Of a DNA stretch of 38,786 bases, positions 27,051 through 33,543 are shown in pieces (position 1 is the stretch's first letter; every line of letters begins with the position of its first letter). The stretch is from positions 1 through 38,786 of the forward strand of contig DASZMJ010000342.1 of assembly GCA_035551935.1 (NCBI GenBank), written 5' to 3'. Under the pieces are notes generated by a model, which saw only the letters and a program-made list of their open reading frames with translations, searched no databases and was not told where the DNA came from. Source of the DNA: DASZMJ01 sp035551935. GTDB lineage: Bacteria; Planctomycetota; Planctomycetia; Isosphaerales; Isosphaeraceae. A program made the position numbers and the translations under genes.

Positions 27051-27626
27051 CTTGCCCATCCGGAAGTTGACGAGCAGGAAGCCGACGCCCCAGAGCCCGC
27101 CGCCCATCGTGTTCATGCCGATGAAGGCGGGGATGAGGCGGTCGATGTAGCGTTTGCCCCGGTCGCTCACGGGCTCGAACGAAGGCTCGACCGCGTCCTT
27201 GCGACCGAGCCCGCGCTGGAAGGCGTCGTCGAAGGCGTCGCGGGCGGCGACGGCCTCGGGCCGGGTCGGGTCGTAGCGGTACGTCGGCGGCCGGGTCGCG
27301 GCGGGTATGACCAGGAGGGCGGCCTTGCCGGTCGAGATCCGCTTGTCCCCCTCCTCGGGCGCAACGAGGTTCAGCTTCAGCTCCGGCCGGCCCCGGGCCA
27401 GGTCGCCCTTGCCGGTCGTCGCCAGCGCCTTCTCGATCGCCTCCGACCCCGGGCCGCGCACGAGGTCGACCAGCACGACCCGCGTCTGCTGGTTGCGGAA
27501 GGCCAGGCCGAGCACGACCGCCACGACAGTGGGGAAGCCGTAGACCCAGAAGATCCGCGCCGGCTGGCGGTAGAACTCCCGGAGTCGGGCGAAGTACAGC
27601 TCGCGGAGGGGGGCGTATCGCGTCAT
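26553..27626 (-). CDS. ABC-2 type transporter permease
   Basis: Integral membrane subunit of an ABC exporter, 357 residues. One N-terminal membrane helix (IFWVYGFPTVVAVVLGLAF) is followed by a periplasmic loop of about 150 residues and then five hydrophobic segments, ending QALLILSAWAVGTFALALRLF. The family signature region around GLMNLVMIPMWLLSGVFFS is clear. The ATG at 27626 fits the conserved start MTRYAPLRELYFARLREFYR; a longer open frame upstream only shadows the ATPase gene. It lies 35 bases after the ATPase stop on the same strand, so the two form an operon. Substrate is unknown; ABC-2 exporters of this size move drugs, lipids or polysaccharides. The 3' end is overlapped by the plus-strand glycosyltransferase-like frame. 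Confidence 0.88.
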   Translation of the reverse strand: MTRYAPLRELYFARLREFYRQPARIFWVYGFPTVVAVVLGLAFRNQQTRVVLVDLVRGPGSEAIEKALATTGKGDLARGRPELKLNLVAPEEGDKRISTGKAALLVIPAATRPPTYRYDPTRPEAVAARDAFDDAFQRGLGRKDAVEPSFEPVSDRGKRYIDRLIPAFIGMNTMGGGLWGVGFLLVNFRMGKLLKRFMATPMPRRDFLLAILGARLTFLLPDVGVLLALGVVGFGMPIKGSLAVFAIVEVVGALAFAGIGLLLACRASTQETISGLMNLVMIPMWLLSGVFFSYETFPKGMWPFLRALPLTQLVDALRAVLLQGAGLDDFVVVQALLILSAWAVGTFALALRLFRWN

Positions 27627-27661
27627 GGGAATGGTCGTGGGTTGGGGTCCGTCACCGCCCT

Positions 27662-28663
27662 TCACGCCCGGCGCCTCCGGCCGCGGCGGGGGGTGTCGGT
27701 CGTGGAGGCCGGGGTCTCGTCGTCGCGGAGGTGGCGGCCGGTGAGGGCGACGAAGACGTCTTCGAGGCTGGCCTGGCGGGTGGTCAGGCGGGCCAGGGGG
27801 CGGCCGAGGGACGTCAGGTGGTCGAGGAGGGCCGGGATCGCGCGGTGCGGCTCGACGACGGCCAGGGCGTAGCCGTCCGCCTCCGACCGCGCCGCGCGGA
27901 CCGAATCGAGGCGCTCGAACGCGGCCGGGTCGAGGCCGTCGCCGTCGGCCAGCGCGAACTCGAGGATGTGATCGCCACCGACCCGGGCGATCAGCTCGGC
28001 GGGCGACCCCAGCGCGATGACCTTGCCGTGGTCGACGATCGCCACGCGGTCGCAGAGCCGTTCGGCTTCGTCCATGTAATGGGTGGTCAAGAGCGTCGTC
28101 CGCCCACGGCCCTGGAGGTCGCGGATCACGTCCCAGAGCTGCCGTCGCGACTGGGGATCGAGGCCCGTGGTGGGTTCGTCGAGGAAGAGCAATTCCGGGT
28201 CGCCGACCAGCGCCAGCGCCACGGCGAGCCGCTGGCGCTGGCCGCCGGAGAGGGTCTCGACGAACGACTCGGACTTGGATTCCAGCGCGACCCGCGCCAG
28301 GACGTCCTGGGGCTCGAGTCCCTGGCGATAGAAGCTCCGGAAGAGCCGGACCATCTCGCGGACGGTCCCCTTCTCGGGGAAGCGGGTCTCCTGCAAGGTC
28401 ACGCCGATCCGCTCGCGGATCGCCGTCTCGTCGGTCTCCCAGCGCAGGCCCAGGACCTCGACCTCGCCGGCCGTCGGCCGGGTCAACCCTTCGAGGATCT
28501 CGACCGTCGTCGTCTTGCCCGCCCCGTTGGGCCCGAGCAGGCCGAAGCATTCGCCGGTGAAGACCTCCAGGTCGAGGCCGTTGACGGCGTCGACCGGGCC
28601 GTCGCGGCCGGGGTAGCGCTTGCTCAGTCCCTTGACCCGCATGGCCCGATCGGGCGTGGGCAT
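27662..28663 (-). CDS. ABC transporter ATP-binding protein (ABC-2 exporter, DrrA/CcmA type)
   Basis: Cytoplasmic ATPase subunit, 333 residues. Walker A is GPNGAGKT (44-51), followed by the Q-loop region GVTLQETRFPEKGTV, the signature LSGGQRQRLAVALALVGDP, Walker B ELLFLDEPTTGLDP and the switch histidine in TTHYMDEAERLCDRV. A C-terminal ~100-residue domain follows, usual in this subfamily, ending in a basic tail (RRGRRRRA). The start at 28663 (MPTPDRAMRVKGLSKRY) is chosen because AGGGAG lies about 13 bases upstream. A longer frame to 28729 would place the start codon inside the TATAAT element, so it is unlikely. An internal ATG at 28642 is also possible. Confidence 0.93.
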   Translation of the reverse strand: MPTPDRAMRVKGLSKRYPGRDGPVDAVNGLDLEVFTGECFGLLGPNGAGKTTTVEILEGLTRPTAGEVEVLGLRWETDETAIRERIGVTLQETRFPEKGTVREMVRLFRSFYRQGLEPQDVLARVALESKSESFVETLSGGQRQRLAVALALVGDPELLFLDEPTTGLDPQSRRQLWDVIRDLQGRGRTTLLTTHYMDEAERLCDRVAIVDHGKVIALGSPAELIARVGGDHILEFALADGDGLDPAAFERLDSVRAARSEADGYALAVVEPHRAIPALLDHLTSLGRPLARLTTRQASLEDVFVALTGRHLRDDETPASTTDTPRRGRRRRA

Positions 28664-28727
28664 CGTCGGCCGGCTCCCTGGATCTTCGAGGGCAGGGCCT
28701 CGGCGCGGCCCCGCGACGGCGACGAAC

Positions 28728-28733
28728 ATTATA
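28728..28733 (-). promoter_or_regulatory. Consensus -10 element (TATAAT) for the ABC exporter operon
   Basis: A perfect TATAAT is read on the minus strand, about 65 bases before the ATPase start. The region 17 bases upstream (TGGGCG) is a poor -35, so an activator or extended -10 use is possible. Confidence 0.5.
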
Positions 28734-28810
28734 GGCCCCGCGTCCCGGTTCGCCCAGCCGGAAGACACGACCGGGGCCGTCGCGGTTCGCGAGCCGGGCC
28801 GCGCCGGCGG

Positions 28811-28840
28811 TTCAAGGTCGCGGCCGGGGGCTCCGATACC
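28811..28840 (+). promoter_or_regulatory. Weak promoter candidate for the ExeA-like gene
   Basis: TTCAAG (28811-28816), 18-base spacer and GATACC (28835-28840) lie 83 bases before the ExeA-like start, in the divergent gap 28664-28923. The match to consensus is modest. Confidence 0.25.
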
Positions 28841-28923
28841 AAGTTTGTATGTCCCGTGCTGATCGGCGACCGCGGCCGTCGGGGCACCGACGACGCGGGC
28901 CTTGGGATCGAAGGAGCATCGCG

Positions 28924-30078
28924 ATGGGACTAGTCGAGCCCCCCGAGGCCGAGACGCTGTTGCTGCCGAGCCGGGCCGACGCCCTCGACACCTGTCGCGC
29001 CGCCCTGGCCGCGGCCGACGGCCCCGTGCTCGTCACCGGCGCCGCCGGTACGGGCAAGACCTGGATTCTCGGCCCGCTCGCGGCGGGCCATGCCGGACGG
29101 CTCGAATGGGTGCCGATCGACCTCCCGCCGACCGCCGGGTCGGCGGACCTCTTCGCCGCGATCGCCGGCGCGTTGGGGTTCGGCGAGCTCCAGGGCGACG
29201 ACCTCCGCTCGATCCGCGGGCGGCTGGCCGAGTTCCTCGCCGAACGGGCCGAGGACGGCCGCCGGCTCGCGCTGGCGATCGACGAGGCCCACAACGCAAG
29301 CCTCGAGGCCCTGGAAGACATCCGCCTGATCTCGAACCGCCTCGGCCGCCCCGACGGGTTCGAGGCGCTGGTCCTGCTCGGCCAGACCCCCCTCGGCCGC
29401 CGCCTGGCCACCCCCGGCCTCGAGGCGCTCGCGGCCCGGCTCTCGTCCCGCGTCCATCTCGGGCCGATCGACGCCGACGAGGCCGCGCTGCTGCTGAACG
29501 ATCGTCGCCAGGGCCGTCCCTGGCCGATCGCCGAGGTCGAACGCCTCCATCGCCAGGCGGCCGGCAACCCGCGCCGACTGCTCCGGCTGGCGGCGTCGCC
29601 GAGGCCGCCGGTCGTGGACCTGTCCCGGACTTCCACGACGTCCCCGAAGCCCGAGCCGGCCCCCTCGCGGGCCACGATCCCGCTGATCGGCGAGGCCCGG
29701 CCCCCGCTCCGCGTCGAGGAGGGGCTGATCGAGGTGGGCTGGGACCCGGGGCTGGAGTCGCGAAACGAGGCCCAGGCGGTTGCGGATACGTCTCCGGCCT
29801 CCCCGGTCGCCGAGACGGTCGAGAGGATCGACGACCATTACGCCGCGCTCCAGGCCTGGGACGAGTGGGCCCGCAACCAGGGGCGCCAGCCGGCGTTGGC
29901 GCTGCGACCGGCACCGGAACGGGAGTTCCGTCGCGAGGACGAGTCCGCCGTCGAGCCGGTCGAGGCCGTCCCGGGCCCCGTGCCCGGCCACCCGAACGTC
30001 TGGGCCGAGGGGGAGCAGCCCTTCGCTCCCTACAGCCAGTTGTTCAGCCGGCTCAAGCATTCCAGGGACGCGGAGTAG
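28924..30078 (+). CDS. ExeA/GspA-like AAA ATPase
   Basis: P-loop ATPase of 384 residues in the ExeA/GspA/TniB-like AAA group. Walker A is GAAGTGKT (39-46) and Walker B is LALAIDEAHN (Asp120, Glu121), followed by FEALVLLGQTPLGRRLATPG and a helical lid with RQAAGNPRRLLRLA. After about residue 230 there is a Pro-rich linker and a tail ending PFAPYSQLFSRLKHSRDAE. In Aeromonas, ExeA with ExeB helps insert the type II secretin into the envelope; here no membrane helix or peptidoglycan-binding domain is seen, so it lacks the ExeA periplasmic part. The start at 28924 has AAGGAG 7-12 bases upstream. Four kb separate it from the secretion locus. A role in secretion is inferred; a role in DNA transposition (TniB-like) is less likely because no transposase is nearby. 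Confidence 0.75.
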   Translation: MGLVEPPEAETLLLPSRADALDTCRAALAAADGPVLVTGAAGTGKTWILGPLAAGHAGRLEWVPIDLPPTAGSADLFAAIAGALGFGELQGDDLRSIRGRLAEFLAERAEDGRRLALAIDEAHNASLEALEDIRLISNRLGRPDGFEALVLLGQTPLGRRLATPGLEALAARLSSRVHLGPIDADEAALLLNDRRQGRPWPIAEVERLHRQAAGNPRRLLRLAASPRPPVVDLSRTSTTSPKPEPAPSRATIPLIGEARPPLRVEEGLIEVGWDPGLESRNEAQAVADTSPASPVAETVERIDDHYAALQAWDEWARNQGRQPALALRPAPEREFRREDESAVEPVEAVPGPVPGHPNVWAEGEQPFAPYSQLFSRLKHSRDAE

Positions 30079-30081
30079 GTC

Positions 30082-30136
30082 ACCGGGCGGGGTCCCCTCG
30101 GCAAGGGTCGCCGATTGTGGCGTCCCGCCGGTTTTT
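30082..30136 (+). terminator. Rho-independent-type terminator after the ExeA-like gene
   Basis: ACCGGGCGGG (30082-30091) pairs with CCCGCCGGT (30124-30132) with one bulge, and the stem runs into TTTTT (30132-30136). It begins 4 bases after the stop codon. Confidence 0.5.
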
Positions 30137-30639
30137 CCTGATGGACGCGGCGGCTTCGATCCGAATGGAGAGGAGTAGTGGCCCGTCGCATCCACGACCT
30201 TCGCGGCCGGGGATCGGGGGTCGCCGCCGTTGTCCTTCGAAACGGCGAGCAGGTGCCGCCGCGATCCTCTGGGTGCTCCCAGAGTCCCCCAATCCCGAAC
30301 GGGGGACCGCAACGGCGGCCGACTCGTTCCGTGGGATCGACGAGGTCTCCCGGCCCGGGCGTCCCCGCATGACGGCACCTGCTCGTCCCTCCCGCCCCGA
30401 TCCCCCGACCGATCGAAATCCGCGGCCCGGCTCGGCTTGACGGCCCGGTCCCGCTCGGCCATACTCCCGCCGCGAACGAGCGACGCTGCCGAGCATCCGA
30501 CCGGAACGACGGACCAACGACCTCAGGGATGAGGTCGGCGACCGGACCCCGCCCCGAAGACAGCCCCGACCGCCCCCCTCCGCCACGACGACCCGACGCG
30601 CGGGACCGGACCGACCGCAACGCAAGGACACGGAAGGTC
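30137..30639 (+). promoter_or_regulatory. Long gap with promoter for the metallopeptidase-like gene
   Basis: No convincing gene lies in these 503 bases; open frames here lack family features and ribosome sites. A small perfect hairpin (CTCTGGG-TGCT-CCCAGAG) is at 30267-30284. A good sigma70-like promoter, TTGACG (30437-30442), 17-base spacer, CATACT (30460-30465), is oriented toward the gene at 30640 and implies a leader of about 165 bases. Confidence 0.55.
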
Positions 30640-32406
30640 ATGCGACGGCCCCTCCGCTGGGCGGCCCTCGTGGCTGCGCTGCTCTCGGTCTCGACCCGAG
30701 GCATTGCCCGGGCCGACGAGCCGCCGATCGACCAGGCCCGGGACTTCCTGGACCGCGACGATGCGCGTGCGGCCATCAACGTGCTCGAAACCGCCCTGCC
30801 CAATGCCTCGGCACCGGACCGGCCCGACCTCGTCCAGTTGCTTCGGCGCGCCTACTCGATGGCCGCCGATCAGGCCGACGCCGCCGGCAAGCCGGAAGCC
30901 GCCCGGGCCTTCCGCGACAACCTCTCCATCCTGGATCGCAAGCCCAAGGCCAGGCCGAAGCCCGCCTCCTCTCCCACACCCGCGACCAAGCCCGCCGAAC
31001 CCCCAACCGCTTTGCGGCCGCCCCAGGTCGACCCCCCCGACCTCCCGACACCGACCCCGCCCCGGCCCGCCCACGAACCGGGCTCGATCTCGATCGGCGA
31101 GGCAACGTCCGGGTCGACGGAGAAAGGCCCCTCGACCGCTGTCGACGAGGACTCATCGAAGGGCAAGCACGGGCCCCTATCGGATGGAACCCGGCCGAAG
31201 CCGGCCGTCGACGACGGTCGCCGGGCCGAACTCGAGGCGGCCGATGCGGCCTGGGTCGCGAAGCGTTACGCCGAGGCCGGCAAGATCTATGCGAGCCTGG
31301 CCACGTCGGGGACGTTGCCCGCCGGGGCACGCTCGCGCTGGGCGTATTGCCGGCTGCGCGCGCTGGTGGCCCGCATCAACGCGAATCCGAGGACGGCCGC
31401 CGAGTGGGAGTCGATCCGGGCCGAGCTCGAGAGCATCCGGGCCCTGGAGCCGGGGCACTGGTTCCCCGAGTATCTCCGCAACGTGATCGCCCAGCGCTCC
31501 GGCCAGCTCCCGAGGCCCGACCCGCGCCGACGCGTCCTCCGCGGCTCGGCCCCCGAGGACCCGCCGGCCCGAGCCCCCGCGCGGCCATCGCGGCCGTTGC
31601 ACGAGACGCCGATGGATCAGCCGATCGAGAACTTGAAGAAGATCGCCTGGTCGATCAAGCGCACCGAGAACTTCACGATCTGGCACACCGACCCGGCCCT
31701 CGCCGACCGCGTGGCCAAGGCCGCCGAGGCCGCCCGAGACGAGCAGTCGCGGCGCTGGACCGGGTCCGAGCCGAAGGGCCCGTGGACTCCGCGGTGCAAC
31801 ATCGTCCTCTTCCCCGACGTCCGCTCCTTCGTCGATGCGACCGGCCAGGCCAGGACGTCGCCCGGCTTCTCGACGATCGACCTGAGGAACGGCCGGGTCG
31901 GCGAGCGGTTCATCAAGCTCCGCGCCGACGCCGAGCGGCTCGTCGAGGTCGTCCTGCCGCACGAGGTCACGCACGTCGTCCTCGTCGACCTCTTCCCCAA
32001 CGAGCCCATCCCCCGCTGGGCCGACGAGGGGATGGCCATCCTCGCCGAGCCCGCCGACGCCCAGCGCCGGCGGTCCGACCTCTCCGCCGCCTTCGCCGCC
32101 AACCGCCTCTTCACCGTCGAGCAGATCCTGACCGCCGTCGACTATCCCGCCGACAGCCGCCACTGGCCGCTCTACCACGCCCAGAGCGTCTCCCTCACCC
32201 GCTTCCTGGTCCATCGCGACACCCCCCGCCGCTTCGTCGAATTCCTCCGCGCCTCCCAGGCCGACGGCCTCGAGCCCGCGCTGCGCCGCATCTACCAGAT
32301 CGACGGCTTCGCCGACCTCCAGCGCCTCTGGCTCGCCGACTGCCGCCGACCTCCGGCGGAGGTGGCGGCCAGGCCCGAGGACAAGGCCGGTTCGCATCGA
32401 GACTGA
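30640..32406 (+). CDS. Secreted gluzincin-like metallopeptidase (peptidase MA-like / DUF1570)
   Basis: 588 residues. A Sec-type signal peptide (RRPLRWAALVAALLS, likely cut after ARA before DEPP) indicates export. A short helical, TPR-like region, a Pro-rich linker (about 105-200) and a second helical region (YAEAGKIYASLA onward) precede the C-terminal domain. There, LPHEVTHVVLVDLF gives HEVTH at 441-445, and PRWADEGMAILAE supplies the third ligand candidate (Glu463), the arrangement of the peptidase MA-like family. The ATG at 30640 has GGAAGG directly upstream and gives a proper signal peptide; the frame is open back to 30529 without one. No neighbour is obviously linked. Whether it is an active protease is not known; family members in planctomycetes are uncharacterised. 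Confidence 0.82.
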   Translation: MRRPLRWAALVAALLSVSTRGIARADEPPIDQARDFLDRDDARAAINVLETALPNASAPDRPDLVQLLRRAYSMAADQADAAGKPEAARAFRDNLSILDRKPKARPKPASSPTPATKPAEPPTALRPPQVDPPDLPTPTPPRPAHEPGSISIGEATSGSTEKGPSTAVDEDSSKGKHGPLSDGTRPKPAVDDGRRAELEAADAAWVAKRYAEAGKIYASLATSGTLPAGARSRWAYCRLRALVARINANPRTAAEWESIRAELESIRALEPGHWFPEYLRNVIAQRSGQLPRPDPRRRVLRGSAPEDPPARAPARPSRPLHETPMDQPIENLKKIAWSIKRTENFTIWHTDPALADRVAKAAEAARDEQSRRWTGSEPKGPWTPRCNIVLFPDVRSFVDATGQARTSPGFSTIDLRNGRVGERFIKLRADAERLVEVVLPHEVTHVVLVDLFPNEPIPRWADEGMAILAEPADAQRRRSDLSAAFAANRLFTVEQILTAVDYPADSRHWPLYHAQSVSLTRFLVHRDTPRRFVEFLRASQADGLEPALRRIYQIDGFADLQRLWLADCRRPPAEVAARPEDKAGSHRD

Positions 32407-32431
32407 CCGTTGGGACGAGGCTTTCTGCGGG

Positions 32432-32461
32432 TTGATGGGCTCTCCTGGGATCGGCTAGGAT
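32432..32461 (+). promoter_or_regulatory. Promoter-like pair overlapping the toxin start codon
   Basis: TTGATG (32432-32437), 18-base spacer and TAGGAT (32456-32461) copy the motif pair at 23499-23528. The -10-like element overlaps the ATG at 32460, so it could not produce a transcript containing that start codon; either the real promoter is elsewhere or translation starts later. Confidence 0.25.
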
Positions 32462-32813
32462 GCAGTACATCTTCATCGAGACGAGCGAGTTCTCCGAATG
32501 GGTCCGGACCTACCTCGACGATGACGACCTCTCCGTCCTGCAACGCGACCTGCTCACCGACCCGAGGCGTGGGGCCGTCATGCCCGGCTGCGGCGGCCTG
32601 CGCAAGCTTCGGCTCGCCGACCCGAGGCGGGGCAAGGGCAAGCGGGGCGGGGCCCGGGTCGTTTATCTTGTGATCGAGGAATTGCGACAGATCCATCTCA
32701 TCACGATCTACGGCAAGGATCAGAAGGATGATCTCTCGGCTCAGGATCGCGAGCTCTACCGCCAGTTCGTCCGACTCCTCAAAGACCAGGCCAGGACTCT
32801 TCGGGAGGATTGA
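32460..32813 (+). CDS. RelE/HigB-family toxin (Gp49-like)
   Basis: Small protein of 117 residues in the RelE/ParE superfamily, Gp49/HigB branch. These are usually ribosome-dependent mRNA interferases, neutralised by the cognate antitoxin. Motifs: MQYIFIETSEFSEWVRTYL at the start, LLTDPRRGAVMPGCGGLRKL, the basic core RGGARVVYLVI, and IHLITIYGKDQKDDLSAQD, all in the family order. It precedes a helix-turn-helix gene by 6 bases, the toxin-first order of higBA. The ATG at 32460 gives the family N-terminus, but no clear ribosome site precedes it and a -10-like hexamer overlaps it. Confidence 0.85.
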   Translation: MQYIFIETSEFSEWVRTYLDDDDLSVLQRDLLTDPRRGAVMPGCGGLRKLRLADPRRGKGKRGGARVVYLVIEELRQIHLITIYGKDQKDDLSAQDRELYRQFVRLLKDQARTLRED

Positions 32814-32819
32814 ACGACG

Positions 32820-33224
32820 ATGAGTGACCGGCCACAGCGACTCCCGGTTTTCGAACAGATTCGCAAGGGACTGGAGGAGGCCATCCTCCACGCCAGGGGC
32901 GATATCACGCTCAAGACGACCGTCGTCGAGATACCCGACCCGCCGCCCGACGTCCGCCCCGACGAGCTGACGGCCCAGCGGATCGAGCGCGGGATGTCGC
33001 CGACGATGTTCGCGAGGCTGTTGAACGTCTCGGTCGGGACCGTCCAGGCCTGGGAGCGCGGGGATCGCAAGCCCTCGGGGGCGGTGCTCCGGCTGATCCA
33101 GGTCCTGCGACATCATCCCCGGGATGTCCTCGCGGTCGCGGGGATGTCCGAGTCGCCCACCGCGGCGGCCGTGGCCTCGAAGTCAAGCCCCGTTGAGCGG
33201 GGCGCCACGACTCAGCCGCGATGA
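32820..33224 (+). CDS. HigA-like antitoxin, XRE-family helix-turn-helix
   Basis: Protein of 134 residues with a Cro/C1-type helix-turn-helix at about 55-98: RIERGMSPTMFARLLNVSVG, then TVQAWERGDRKPSGAVLRL. It should bind the toxin and repress the operon. A 50-residue N-terminal part (RLPVFEQIRKGLEEAILHAR) may contact the toxin. GGGAGGA lies 11-17 bases before the ATG at 32820. It follows the toxin by 6 bases and ends 5-20 bases before a small membrane-protein gene, so three genes may be co-transcribed. Confidence 0.87.
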   Translation: MSDRPQRLPVFEQIRKGLEEAILHARGDITLKTTVVEIPDPPPDVRPDELTAQRIERGMSPTMFARLLNVSVGTVQAWERGDRKPSGAVLRLIQVLRHHPRDVLAVAGMSESPTAAAVASKSSPVERGATTQPR

Positions 33225-33228
33225 GGAA

Positions 33229-33543
33229 ATGGAGGCGGAAGCCGTGAACGCCGAGGATGTCCTCGTGGTCGTCGCCGGTCTCGTCACGGGCGGCCTCTTC
33301 ATCGGTTTCATCGCCTGGGTGATCCTCAAGAGCGTCCGACAGATGAAGGCCGCGGGACAACTGACGACGGACTCGTTCGAGCTTCACAGGCGATCCGTCG
33401 CGATCCTCGACCGGCAGGACGAGTTACTCGACCGGCAGGACGAGTTACTCGACCGGCAGGACCAGCAACTGGATCGGCAGGACGAGTTACTCGGTCGAGT
33501 CGAGGCGCTGATCGATCGCCTGGAGCGGCGCCTCGATTCCTGA
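33229..33543 (+). CDS. Small membrane protein with heptad-repeat coiled coil
   Basis: About 104 residues; no family recognised. One transmembrane segment (VLVVVAGLVTGGLFIGFIAW, then VIL) near the N-terminus is followed by a soluble region with four seven-residue repeats of the form LDRQDEL, then a Leu-rich end (ALIDRLERRLDS). Spacing of Leu and Ile suggests a coiled coil. The repeats come from a 21-bp tandem repeat at 33406-33489. Start choice is uncertain: ATG 33229, or GTG 33244, which has GGAGG at a better distance of 8 bases. It lies right behind the toxin-antitoxin pair on the same strand, and its last 57 bases overlap the 3' end of the convergent helicase gene. Confidence 0.6.
   Translation: MEAEAVNAEDVLVVVAGLVTGGLFIGFIAWVILKSVRQMKAAGQLTTDSFELHRRSVAILDRQDELLDRQDELLDRQDQQLDRQDELLGRVEALIDRLERRLDS
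33406..33489 (+). repeat. Four 21-bp tandem repeats
   Basis: Units at 33406-33426, 33427-33447, 33448-33468 and 33469-33489. The first two are identical (CTCGACCGGCAGGACGAGTT plus A); the third and fourth differ at a few bases. The unit length keeps the reading frame and encodes heptads. The final TTA (33487-33489) is the TAA stop codon of the minus-strand helicase. Confidence 0.9.

Noticed and set aside
28664..28729. Longer N-terminus for the ABC ATPase starting at 28729
   Set aside because: That start codon overlaps the TATAAT element, and the added residues have no counterpart in the family.
30178..30372. Short open frames in the gap before the metallopeptidase-like gene
   Set aside because: No ribosome-binding site in good position, Arg/Pro-rich composition and no family resemblance.
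33406..33489. Regular repeats as a possible CRISPR array
   Set aside because: The units are contiguous with no spacers and encode in-frame heptads.
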